Shown one piece after another: positions 1-6,287 of a stretch of DNA of 12,297 nucleotides. The position numbers and the translations under genes were made by a program. Below the pieces are notes generated by a model. It searched no databases, was not told the origin of the DNA, and saw only the letters and a list, made by a program, of their open reading frames with translations. Position 1 is the first letter of the stretch. Every line of letters begins with the position of its first letter. Source of the stretch: Acetobacteraceae bacterium (GTDB lineage Bacteria; Pseudomonadota; Alphaproteobacteria; Acetobacterales; Acetobacteraceae); assembly GCA_003506895.1 (NCBI GenBank), contig DNXO01000091.1, positions 62,488 to 74,784 on the forward strand, in the 5' to 3' direction.

Positions 1-1152
1 GTGGAGATGTTCGTCGGCGTCGGTGCCGCCCGTGTCCGCGACCTGTTCGAACAGGCCCGGCAGCGGGCGCCGGCGATTGTGTTCATCGACGAGCTTGACG
101 CACTCGGGCGCGCCAGGGGTTCGTTCTTGGGTGGCGGCGGACACGACGAGAAGGAACAGACGCTCAATCAGTTGCTGAGCGAATTGGATGGATTCGATTC
201 GACCAGCGGGGTGGTGCTGCTCGCAGCGACCAACCGGCCCGAAATTCTCGACCCGGCGCTGCTGCGCGCGGGACGGTTCGATCGTCAGGTGCTGGTCGAC
301 CGGCCCGACCGGAAGGGCAGGGCCGATATCCTTCTGGTGCATTTGAAGAAGATCCAGCTTGCACCCGTGGTTTCCGTCGATGCCATCGCGGCGTTGACAC
401 CGGGGTTTTCCGGTGCCGATCTGGCCAACCTGGTGAACGAGGCGGCGCTGCTGGCGACCCGCCGATCCGGCGAGAACGTCACGCTGGAGGACTTCACCCA
501 GGCGATCGAGCGGATCGTCGCCGGTCTGGAAAAGCGCAACCGGCTGCTGAACCCGCACGAACGCGACGTGGTGGCGCATCACGAGATGGGCCACGCGCTG
601 GTGGCGATGTCGCTGCCGGGCGTCGATCCGGTACAAAAAGTCTCGATCATTCCAAGGGGCATCGCCGCCCTGGGCTACACGATGCAGCGGCCGATCGAGG
701 ATCGGTTTCTGATGGATCGGGCCGAACTGGTGAACCGGATGACGGTGCTGCTGGGCGGCCGCGCGGCCGAAAGCCTGGTGTATGCGGACGTCTCCACCGG
801 CGCGGGTGACGACCTTTCCAAGGCCACCGATATCGCACGCGCGATGGCCGTGCGCTATGGCATGGACAAGACGCTGGGGCAGGTCACATACGAGCCGGAG
901 ACGGCGTCGGTAATGGAGGTGCCGGGCAGTGCGGACTGGCATGTTCGGCGGTACGGCGAGAAAACCGCGGAAGCCATCGATAGCGCTGTCCAGTTGCTGA
1001 TCGAGGACGCGTTTCAGCGCGCGCTGGCGATCTTGCGTGCGAACCGGGCGTTGCTGGATCAGTCGGCGGAGCAACTGCTGACGCAGGAGACGTTCTCGGC
1101 CGAGGAGTTGAAGGGGATCGCCGCTAAACTGCGCGGCGTTGTTCCGTCGTAA
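1..1152 (+). CDS. ftsH: FtsH-family ATP-dependent zinc metalloprotease, 3' part (5' end outside window)
   Basis: Membrane-anchored AAA+ protease that unfolds and degrades membrane and short-lived cytosolic proteins. The frame is open from base 1, where the residues match the FtsH pore loop (F4-V5-G6), so the N-terminal membrane segments and Walker A lie upstream and the first GTG is not a start. Visible in the 383 residues: Walker B VFIDELDA (27-34); second region of homology with ATNRP (76-80) and arginine fingers R92 and R95 in GRFDR; lid helix with GFSGADLANLVNEAAL (135-150); zinc site H194-E195-M-G-H198; and a probable third ligand D271 in STGAGDD. The usual HEAGH is HEMGH here, which keeps both histidines and the glutamate. 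Because of this divergence it may be a second FtsH paralogue and not the housekeeping copy; that is inference. It ends with TAA at 1150-1152, and the CBS gene follows after 134 bases. Confidence 0.93.
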   Translation: MEMFVGVGAARVRDLFEQARQRAPAIVFIDELDALGRARGSFLGGGGHDEKEQTLNQLLSELDGFDSTSGVVLLAATNRPEILDPALLRAGRFDRQVLVDRPDRKGRADILLVHLKKIQLAPVVSVDAIAALTPGFSGADLANLVNEAALLATRRSGENVTLEDFTQAIERIVAGLEKRNRLLNPHERDVVAHHEMGHALVAMSLPGVDPVQKVSIIPRGIAALGYTMQRPIEDRFLMDRAELVNRMTVLLGGRAAESLVYADVSTGAGDDLSKATDIARAMAVRYGMDKTLGQVTYEPETASVMEVPGSADWHVRRYGEKTAEAIDSAVQLLIEDAFQRALAILRANRALLDQSAEQLLTQETFSAEELKGIAAKLRGVVPS

Positions 1153-1176
1153 CGCTTCCGTCGGGTAATCACGGCG

Positions 1177-1208
1177 GGTTCTTCAGAACCGATCTGAAGT
1201 AATCTGAA
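1177..1208. repeat. Overlapping short dyads and a 10-base direct repeat between ftsH and the CBS genes
   Basis: Three short symmetries overlap here. GGTTCT-TC-AGAACC is a 6-bp dyad at 1177-1190. CTTCAG-N7-CTGAAG is a second 6-bp dyad at 1181-1199. ATCTGAA occurs twice at 1192 and 1202, exactly one helical turn apart. No T-run follows, so this is a poor intrinsic terminator for ftsH. It could be a weak hairpin at the ftsH 3' end or an operator upstream of the CBS promoter. The symmetry is seen directly; any function is a guess. Confidence 0.35.
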
Positions 1209-1218
1209 AACCGTCGCT

Positions 1219-1232
1219 TTGACTCCGATCAA
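1219..1232 (+). promoter_or_regulatory. FNR/Anr/FixK-type box upstream of the CBS gene pair
   Basis: TTGAC-TCCG-ATCAA matches the FNR/CRP-family consensus TTGAT-N4-ATCAA at 9 of 10 defined positions. Its centre (about 1225.5) lies 61 bases before the ATG at 1287. If it acts as a class II site at -41.5, transcription would start near 1267. The matching -10 window would be 1255-1260, where CAGTAT stands (A2, A5 and T6 of TATAAT). The fit to consensus is direct; activation under low oxygen follows from the known family and is inferred here. Confidence 0.72.
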
Positions 1233-1286
1233 AGACAGCGTTCCGGCCGCGGCGCAGTATCGGCGGGCAATCTGGAGGAATTGGCG

Positions 1287-1757
1287 ATGACCATTACAGC
1301 CGCGGACATCATGACGGCCCCGGCCGTCGTCGTGTTGCCTGAAACCAATATGGCGGAAATCGCTTCCCTGCTGGCCAGCAAGCACTTCAGCGCGGTGCCG
1401 GTTTGTCGTGCCGACAACACCTTGGTCGGCATTGTCAGCGAAAGCGATATCCTGAAACCATTTCGGGAGTCCGTTCGGGCGCGGCGAGACTGGTGGTTGG
1501 GCGTGATCGCGGAAGGCGAGGCATTGCCGCAGGATTTTCTGGATTATCTTAGGCAGGATACGCGAACGGCCGCCGACGTCATGGTGCGGCATGTGCATAC
1601 CGCCACCGAAGGCACGTCGTTGCCCGAACTCGCGGAAGTGATGATCAAGCAGGGGATAAAGCGTCTGCCGGTATTGCGTGACAGCAAGGTTGTCGGTGTT
1701 GTTAGCCGGTCGGATCTGGTCGCGGCCATCGCCCAGAGCCCGGCAATGCTTGTGTAG
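1287..1757 (+). CDS. Tandem CBS-domain protein (156 aa)
   Basis: Small cytosolic protein with two CBS motifs, a fold that usually binds adenine nucleotides (AMP, ATP, SAM or similar) and acts as an energy or redox sensor. CBS1 spans about residues 8-57 (AADIMT, then LVGIVSESDIL) and CBS2 about 97-150 (ADVM, then VVGVVSRSDLV). They are joined by a Trp-containing linker, RRDWWLGVIAEGE (66-78), as in stand-alone bacterial CBS proteins that sometimes carry a BON domain; no BON domain is present here. The ATG at 1287 is chosen over an in-frame TTG at 1281 because GGAGG (1274-1278) sits 8 bases before the ATG and only 2 before the TTG. A second CBS gene follows after 35 bases. The FNR-type box upstream suggests induction when oxygen falls. 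Partner protein unknown. Confidence 0.88.
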   Translation: MTITAADIMTAPAVVVLPETNMAEIASLLASKHFSAVPVCRADNTLVGIVSESDILKPFRESVRARRDWWLGVIAEGEALPQDFLDYLRQDTRTAADVMVRHVHTATEGTSLPELAEVMIKQGIKRLPVLRDSKVVGVVSRSDLVAAIAQSPAMLV

Positions 1758-1792
1758 AATCTGCCCCTCTTGGGGCCGGGAGGAACCGTGAC

Positions 1793-2215
1793 ATGACCAA
1801 CCGGAAACTCGCCGAAATCATTCGCCGCCCGAATCCCGTGACGCTTCCTATGAGTGCCACGGTTCAGGAGGCTTGCCGCCTGATGCGTGACCACCGAATC
1901 GGCGCGATCCTGGTTACCGAGGAGGACGGCCGTCTGGTGGGATTGTTCACAGGCCGTGATGCGGTTGGACGGGTTCTGGCCGAGGCGCTCGATCCGGCGA
2001 CGACCACCTTGGGTGCAGTCATGACGGTGCAACCCGATACGCTGAAGCCAACCGCGACCGCAATCGATGCGCTACGGATGATGCAGGATGGTGGTTATCG
2101 GCATCTTCCCCTGATGAATGGCGCGCAGATCGTCGGAATCGTCTCCCACGGTGATTTCTGCGGTCTGGAGCGCGCGCGCCTCGATGAGGAGACCGGGTTC
2201 TGGGAGATACTTTGA
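1793..2215 (+). CDS. Second CBS-domain protein (140 aa)
   Basis: Another short stand-alone protein with a CBS pair: CBS1 about residues 12-62 (PVTLPMSATVQEACRLM, then LVGLFTGRDAV) and CBS2 about 74-125 (GAVMTVQPDTL, then IVGIVSHGDF). It ends in an acidic/aromatic tail, RLDEETGFWEIL, of a kind common in this group of small CBS proteins. GGGAGGA (1778-1784) is well placed for the ATG at 1793. A GTG at 1788 runs straight into a stop and is not usable. With the preceding gene it forms a likely two-gene transcript under the FNR-type box. It ends 8 bases before the convergent hemN stop, with no hairpin between them. The two proteins are clearly diverged from each other, so they probably form a functional pair and not a recent duplication. 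The ligand and target cannot be told from sequence. Confidence 0.87.
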   Translation: MTNRKLAEIIRRPNPVTLPMSATVQEACRLMRDHRIGAILVTEEDGRLVGLFTGRDAVGRVLAEALDPATTTLGAVMTVQPDTLKPTATAIDALRMMQDGGYRHLPLMNGAQIVGIVSHGDFCGLERARLDEETGFWEIL

Positions 2216-2223
2216 AGGCCTGA

Positions 2224-3573
2224 CTACACCGCAACCGCGTGGCGTCCCGCCGTTGGGTCGAGATAGGCATCGAAGACGCTGGCGACGCGGCGAACCAGGT
2301 TCCGCATCGCCTCTGGCACCGTGATGACTCCGTGATCGATCCGCGTCAGGCCGTCGGCGACCAGCGGTTTCAGCGCTTCGATTTCCGCGTCGAAGTAGTC
2401 TGACGGGAAGCCACGACGCCGCAGAACATTCGGCACATCGACCCGCAGATCGCACATAAGGCGCTCGATGATCTCGCCGCGCAGTCCGTCATCCGGCGTC
2501 AGTGCAAGGCCGCGAGCGGTTGCGAGTTCTCCGGCCTCGATCCGGTCGCGCCATCCCTTCAGGTCCGTGATGTTCTGCACGTAGCCATATCGCGACAGGC
2601 CGATCGACGAGGCACCGAAGCCGATCAGGGCATCGGCCGGATCGTCGGTATAGCCTTGGAAGTTGCGCCGCAGATTTCCGTCCAGACGGGCCTGTGCCAG
2701 GGGATCGCTGGGGCGGGCATAATGATCGAGGCCGATCCGCATGTAGCCGGCCCGCACCAGCGCATCGCCGATCGCCTGTTCCTGCCGGAGCCGTTCATCC
2801 GCGTCGGGCAGCGCCGTCGCGTCGATGACCCGTTGATGCTTCATCATCGACGGGACGTGGGCATAGCCGAACACGGAAAACCTGGCAGGGTTCAGGGTCA
2901 GGGCGGCTTCCACCGTAGCCTTGCACGTGGCGACGGTTTCGTGGGGAAGGCCATACAGCAGATCGAGGTTGATCGCCTGGATGCCAGCGCCGCGCAAAAG
3001 CTCGACGCACCGCTTTGTTACGGACAGGCTTTGAACACGGGCAACCGCTTTCTGGACCTGTGGGTCGAAACTTTGCACTCCAAGACTGGCGCGGGTTACG
3101 CCGGAAATAGCCAGCGCCGTAGTCATCATACCATCCAGCCGTCTTGGATCGACCTCGACCGCGATCTCGGCGTCGGGCTCCACGTCGAACCGGTCGCGCA
3201 GCAAGTCCATGATGGAGCGAAACAACTCCGGCCCGACGATGGTTGGTGTGCCGCCGCCCCAATGGATATGTGCGACGCGGTGGCTGCCGGCTAAGGCGGC
3301 GACACGGACAATCTCTTGCTTCAGTGAGTCAACGTAACGCTCGATTGGGGCACGGTGCCGGGTGATGCTGGTGTTGCAGCCGCAGTACCAGCACAGCGTC
3401 GTGCAGAAGGGTATATGCAGATACAGCGACAGCCGCTCGGTTTCGGGCAGGCCTTTCAGCCAGTCCCGATAGGACGCCGGGCCAACAGCGGCGGAGAAAT
3501 GCGGCGCGGTTGGGTAACTCGTATAGCGCGGAATACGCTCATTCAGGTATTTCGCGATTGCAGTACCGGTCAT
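2224..3573 (-). CDS. hemN: Oxygen-independent coproporphyrinogen III oxidase (HemN, radical SAM)
   Basis: Converts coproporphyrinogen III to protoporphyrinogen IX without O2, by two radical decarboxylations in heme (and, where present, bacteriochlorophyll) synthesis; cytoplasmic. At 449 aa it is close to the usual 450-460. The radical-SAM cluster motif CX3CX2CXC is intact at C57, C61, C64 and C66 within HIPFCTTLCWYCGCNT. SAM-binding GGGTPT is at 106-111. The N-terminal YTSYPTAPHF (18-27) and NLRRNFQGYT, FGASSIGL and a C-terminal HemN-type domain separate true HemN from HemW-like proteins. The start is the ATG read from 3573, just below a perfect FNR/Anr box, fitting anaerobic or microaerobic induction. 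The gene converges on the CBS pair with a 8-base gap between stops and no clear terminator. Confidence 0.95.
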   Translation of the reverse strand: MTGTAIAKYLNERIPRYTSYPTAPHFSAAVGPASYRDWLKGLPETERLSLYLHIPFCTTLCWYCGCNTSITRHRAPIERYVDSLKQEIVRVAALAGSHRVAHIHWGGGTPTIVGPELFRSIMDLLRDRFDVEPDAEIAVEVDPRRLDGMMTTALAISGVTRASLGVQSFDPQVQKAVARVQSLSVTKRCVELLRGAGIQAINLDLLYGLPHETVATCKATVEAALTLNPARFSVFGYAHVPSMMKHQRVIDATALPDADERLRQEQAIGDALVRAGYMRIGLDHYARPSDPLAQARLDGNLRRNFQGYTDDPADALIGFGASSIGLSRYGYVQNITDLKGWRDRIEAGELATARGLALTPDDGLRGEIIERLMCDLRVDVPNVLRRRGFPSDYFDAEIEALKPLVADGLTRIDHGVITVPEAMRNLVRRVASVFDAYLDPTAGRHAVAV

Positions 3574-3592
3574 GGCCGCCCCGTTTTTCGTG

Positions 3593-3607
3593 CCGCCATT
3601 TTGGCGG
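3593..3607. repeat. Short inverted repeat overlapping the predicted hemN -10 region
   Basis: CCGCCA-TTT-TGGCGG is a perfect 6-bp dyad with a 3-base centre. On the minus strand it contains CAAAAT (3603 down to 3598), a 4/6 match to TATAAT, at the spot a -10 element should occupy for an FNR class II promoter. It may be a chance dyad in GC-rich DNA or a second operator. Symmetry is seen; function is not shown. Confidence 0.3.
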
Positions 3608-3626
3608 TGTCGTCGTGCGGCACGCC

Positions 3627-3640
3627 TTGATCCGAATCAA
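3627..3640. promoter_or_regulatory. Perfect FNR/Anr/FixK box in the hemN / oxygenase-operon intergenic region
   Basis: TTGAT-CCGA-ATCAA is an exact match to the FNR-family consensus and is palindromic, so it can serve either strand. For hemN the centre (3633.5) predicts a class II start near 3592. CAAAAT at 3603-3598 on the minus strand is then correctly placed as the -10. Toward the plus-strand oxygenase genes, the same geometry predicts a start near 3675, with TATGGA (3663-3668) as a weaker -10 and the first ATG at 3698. Control of hemN is the strong reading; control of the other side is possible only. Confidence 0.88.
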
Positions 3641-3697
3641 TTTCGATGGCCATTCCGAGGGTTATGGAGAGCGTGTTCAATAGGGTGCGCATATCCC

Positions 3698-4330
3698 ATG
3701 GCTCTGCTCGATCTCAATGCGTTGCGACAGGCAACCGTCGCCCGGGAACCTTTCCAATTCACGGTGGTGCGGGATTTCGTCAATCCCACCGATGGCGCCG
3801 CGATCCGCAACGACTTTCCAAACATCGCTTATCCCGGCCTGCTGCCGGTCGAAGCGACGGCATACGGTCCGAAATTTGGCGAACTGATTCAGGAGTTGCA
3901 ATCCGAACCGGTGGCGCGGGTGTTTTCCGAAAAGTTCGATATCGACCTGACCGGGCGTTCGGTGATGATCACCGTGCGGGGGCGCTGCCAGGAGCGGGAC
4001 GGCCGCATCCATACCGACAGCGCGGCCAAGCTGGTCACCGCGCTGCTGTATTTCAACGAACACTGGGAGCCTGGCGGCGGGCGTCTGCGGCTTTTGCGAC
4101 GGCCTGACGACCTGAACGATGTTATCGCCGAGGTGCCACCGGATGCCGGGACGCTGGTGGCGTTCCGCCGGTCGGATTGTTCGTATCACGGCCACGAACC
4201 GTTTGTCGGCGTCCGCCGCTACGTCATGATCAATTGGATGGCCAGCACCTTTGCCGCGCGGCGGGAATTGCTGCGCCACCGGATATCCGCCACCGCGAAG
4301 CGTACATTCGCGCATGCGGAAACGGCCTAG
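3698..4330 (+). CDS. 2-oxoglutarate/Fe(II)-dependent oxygenase, prolyl-4-hydroxylase-like (first of two)
   Basis: Soluble 210-residue enzyme of the jelly-roll 2OG/Fe(II) superfamily, which couples oxidative decarboxylation of 2-oxoglutarate to hydroxylation of a substrate. The iron triad is H105-x-D107 (GRIHTDSAAK) and H164 (SYHGHEPF), and R173 or R174 is placed to bind the 2OG carboxylate. The stretch TALLYFNEHWEPGGGRLRLL (115-133) and VPPDAGTLVAF (147-156) are typical of the prolyl-hydroxylase-like branch. The frame is open further upstream, but residues before MALLDLN look non-coding and would overlap the hemN promoter, so the ATG at 3698 is chosen; its ribosome site (AGGG, 12 bases away) is weak. 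It is the first gene of a tight cluster, with the next start only 2 bases after its stop. Substrate unknown; it could be a small molecule or a protein side chain. Confidence 0.85.
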   Translation: MALLDLNALRQATVAREPFQFTVVRDFVNPTDGAAIRNDFPNIAYPGLLPVEATAYGPKFGELIQELQSEPVARVFSEKFDIDLTGRSVMITVRGRCQERDGRIHTDSAAKLVTALLYFNEHWEPGGGRLRLLRRPDDLNDVIAEVPPDAGTLVAFRRSDCSYHGHEPFVGVRRYVMINWMASTFAARRELLRHRISATAKRTFAHAETA

Positions 4331-4332
4331 CC

Positions 4333-4986
4333 ATGTCGGTCGCATCCACCTTTCGCAGCAGCCTGGACCATGCCGATTCGGGCATGGACCCGTTTCCTCA
4401 CTGGCTCCTGAACCATGTGTTGCCAACAGCAACCTGTGCCGGAATCGATGCGCTGCCGGTTAAGGCCCCGGTGATCGAAGATACCGGCGGCAGGCGCGAG
4501 ACGCATAACAGCACGCGGCTGTTCTTTGGCGCGACGCAGCGGGCCGACTATTCAGTGTGCGACGAACTGGCGACGGCATTGCAAAGCGATGATGTGGTCA
4601 GCCATCTTGAAACCCTGTGCGACGTCGATCTGCACGGGAGCTTTCTGCGTATCGAGTACTGCCTCGACACCGACGGGTTTTGGTTGGAGCCGCACACCGA
4701 CATCGGTGCCAAGCTGTTTACGATGTTGATTTATTTGTCCACCGATCCGGGATCGGAGGCTTGGGGCACCGACATCCTCGATGGTCCGGACCGGCTGGTG
4801 ACCACCACGCCCTATCAGCGAAATGGCGGACTCATCTTCATTCCGTCAGCGAAGAGTTGGCACGGGTTTCATCGCCGCCCCATCAACGGTGTCCGGCGGT
4901 CGCTGATCGTGAACTTCGTTCGGCCCGAGTGGCGCTCGCGCCATGAACTTGCCTTTCCGGACAGGGCGGTTTTGTCCGGGGGATAA
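4333..4986 (+). CDS. 2-oxoglutarate/Fe(II)-dependent oxygenase (second of two)
   Basis: A 217-residue enzyme of the same superfamily as its upstream neighbour but clearly diverged from it. The iron triad is H121-x-D123 (EPHTDIGAK) and H177 (SWHGFHRRP), with R188 or R189 as the likely 2-oxoglutarate contact. LFTMLIYLSTD (128-138) and GGLIFIPSAKSWHG (165-178) give the expected core strands. It has an extra N-terminal part with FPHWLLNHVLP (21-31), as in bacterial 2OG oxygenases that act on small molecules or sugars. The ATG at 4333 follows the previous stop by 2 bases, which argues for translational coupling and joint function. LigA follows after 15 bases. Whether the two oxygenases act in series on one substrate or form a heteromer cannot be decided from sequence. 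Confidence 0.84.
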   Translation: MSVASTFRSSLDHADSGMDPFPHWLLNHVLPTATCAGIDALPVKAPVIEDTGGRRETHNSTRLFFGATQRADYSVCDELATALQSDDVVSHLETLCDVDLHGSFLRIEYCLDTDGFWLEPHTDIGAKLFTMLIYLSTDPGSEAWGTDILDGPDRLVTTTPYQRNGGLIFIPSAKSWHGFHRRPINGVRRSLIVNFVRPEWRSRHELAFPDRAVLSGG

Positions 4987-5001
4987 AAATGGGGAAACGT
5001 C

Positions 5002-5346
5002 ATGTCGCGCCAACCGGTCCCGGGAACGGTCATTTTCGACGGCGAGCAGGCCCGCAAAGGGTACGCATTGAACAAGATGTGCTACTCGTTCAACGATGCG
5101 GAAAACCGAGCGGCATTTCTGCTTGACGAAGAAGGGTATTGCGGACGCTACGGGCTGAACCCCGGCCAGCGGGAGGCGATCCGGAACCGGAACGTGTTGC
5201 AGCTTATCGAAGCCGGTGGAAACGCCTATTATCTCGCGAAGTTCGCCGGTATTTTCGGCTTGGATATGCAGGATATCGGCGCCCAGCAAACCGGGCTCAC
5301 CAAGGACCAGTTCAAGGCCAAACTCCTAGCCGCTCGGGGGGCATAG
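5002..5346 (+). CDS. ligA: LigA-like alpha subunit of an extradiol (protocatechuate 4,5-type) dioxygenase
   Basis: Small all-helical subunit that caps the active site of LigB-type class III extradiol dioxygenases. At 114 aa it is shorter than Sphingobium LigA (about 139). It keeps family signatures: VFxxxxARKGYxLN-like pattern at IFDGEQARKGYALN (11-24), the AENRAAF stretch (33-39), the Tyr-Gly-Leu-Pro segment before REAIRNRN, and IEAGGNAYYLAKFAGIFG (69-86), matching the DEGGNVYFLSK region of LigA. The ATG at 5002 has a GGGGAAA element 5-11 bases before it. The ligB start comes 2 bases after the stop, as expected for subunits made in a fixed ratio. The symbol is given for family membership; the true substrate (protocatechuate, gallate or another catechol) is not established. 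Confidence 0.88.
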   Translation: MSRQPVPGTVIFDGEQARKGYALNKMCYSFNDAENRAAFLLDEEGYCGRYGLNPGQREAIRNRNVLQLIEAGGNAYYLAKFAGIFGLDMQDIGAQQTGLTKDQFKAKLLAARGA

Positions 5347-5348
5347 CA

Positions 5349-6203
5349 ATGGCCACGGTTGTAGGTGCCATCACGGTTTCCCATGTTCCGGCCATCGGCG
5401 GGGCGATCGCCAAGGGCCTGCAAAACGATCCGTACTGGAAACCGTTCTTCGACGGTTTTCCGCCGGTGCGGGAATGGCTCGCGCGGGTCAGGCCGGACGT
5501 GGCGGTGGTTGTTTACAACGACCACGGATTGAACTTCTTCCTGGACAAGATGCCCACATTCGCCATCGGTGCGGCCGCGGAGTATCGCAACGCCGACGAA
5601 GGTTGGGGAATACCGGTCGTGCCGCCGTTTCAGGGCGATCCGGCGCTGTCCTGGCATCTGATCGAATCGCTGGTTGCCGAGGAGTTCGATCTGGTCACCT
5701 GCCAGGAAATGGTGGTGGATCATGCGTTTACCCTGCCGATGGCGCTGTTCTGGCCGGACCAGAAATGGCCGGTGCGTACCGTGCCCGTCGTGGTCAACAC
5801 CGTGCAGGCACCGCTTCCATCCGCGGCCCGTTGCTACAAGCTGGGGCAGGCGCTTGGGCGGGCAATCGCATCCTGGCCGACCAACGAACGGGTCGTGGTG
5901 ATCGGCACCGGTGGGTTGTCGCACCAATTGGACGGAGAGCGGGCCGGGTTCATCAACAAGGACTTCGACCTGCGATTCATCGACAGTTTGGTAAACGATC
6001 CGACCTGGGCGACGAAGTATTCGACGGTTGAACTGGTGGAACTGGCTGGCACGCAGGGGGTGGAGTTGCTGAACTGGCTGGTGGCGCGCGGAGCATTGCC
6101 GGGGAAGGTCCGCCAGCGTCACGTTAACTACCACATTCCTGTCTCCAACACGGCCTCAGGCCTGTTGTTGCTGGAGCCGGTGACGACCGAGGGGGCGGTC
6201 TGA
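5349..6203 (+). CDS. ligB: LigB-like catalytic beta subunit of an extradiol (protocatechuate 4,5-type) dioxygenase
   Basis: Class III ring-cleaving dioxygenase that opens a catechol ring next to the two hydroxyls using Fe(II) and O2; cytoplasmic, heteromeric with LigA. Length is 284 aa. Residues that match the LigB active site are visible: iron ligands H12 (TVSHVPAIGG), H59 (YNDHGLNFF) and E239 (TQGVELLNW), the catalytic base H192 (GGLSHQLDG), and substrate-contact H125 (VVDHAFTLP). The reading frame is open farther upstream, but that part is the shadow of ligA; the ATG at 5349 begins MATVVGAITV, the normal LigB N-terminus. The usual downstream genes for the 4,5-cleavage pathway (ligC, ligI, ligJ, ligK) are not in the window, so the product may feed a different route. 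It is the last gene of the four-gene oxygenase cluster. Confidence 0.93.
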   Translation: MATVVGAITVSHVPAIGGAIAKGLQNDPYWKPFFDGFPPVREWLARVRPDVAVVVYNDHGLNFFLDKMPTFAIGAAAEYRNADEGWGIPVVPPFQGDPALSWHLIESLVAEEFDLVTCQEMVVDHAFTLPMALFWPDQKWPVRTVPVVVNTVQAPLPSAARCYKLGQALGRAIASWPTNERVVVIGTGGLSHQLDGERAGFINKDFDLRFIDSLVNDPTWATKYSTVELVELAGTQGVELLNWLVARGALPGKVRQRHVNYHIPVSNTASGLLLLEPVTTEGAV

Positions 6204-6216
6204 GAACGTCGCATGG

Positions 6217-6244
6217 TTGCATGCCGGCTGGGGCTCTGTACACT
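6217..6244 (+). promoter_or_regulatory. Possible sigma-70-type promoter before the TRAP receptor gene
   Basis: TTGCAT (6217-6222), a 16-base spacer and TACACT (6239-6244) give 4/6 matches to both -35 and -10 consensus boxes. They lie in the 84-base gap between ligB and the DctP-type gene. If real, the receptor gene can be transcribed apart from the oxygenase genes, with a leader of about 37 bases. No hairpin separates it from ligB, so read-through is also possible. Confidence 0.35.
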
Positions 6245-6287
6245 CCGGGATAGATAATAAAGCAAATCGTACCGGGGGAAGAAACAC

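Noticed and set aside
2656..3294. Plus-strand open frame of about 212 codons inside hemN
   Set aside because: Antisense shadow of hemN, with no ribosome site and no recognisable motif.
3572..3697. Longer N-terminus for the first 2OG oxygenase starting at 3572
   Set aside because: Would overlap the hemN start, the FNR box and its promoter, and the extra residues (Cys/Arg/Pro-rich) look unlike the family.
3677..4432. Minus-strand open frame of about 251 codons over the first 2OG oxygenase
   Set aside because: Shadow of a gene with a clear iron triad; composition is Pro/Arg/His-rich as expected of GC-rich antisense frames.
5229..6134. Open frame of about 301 codons on the minus strand over ligB
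   Set aside because: Opposite strand of a gene with complete LigB active-site residues; no domain-like pattern in the antisense product.
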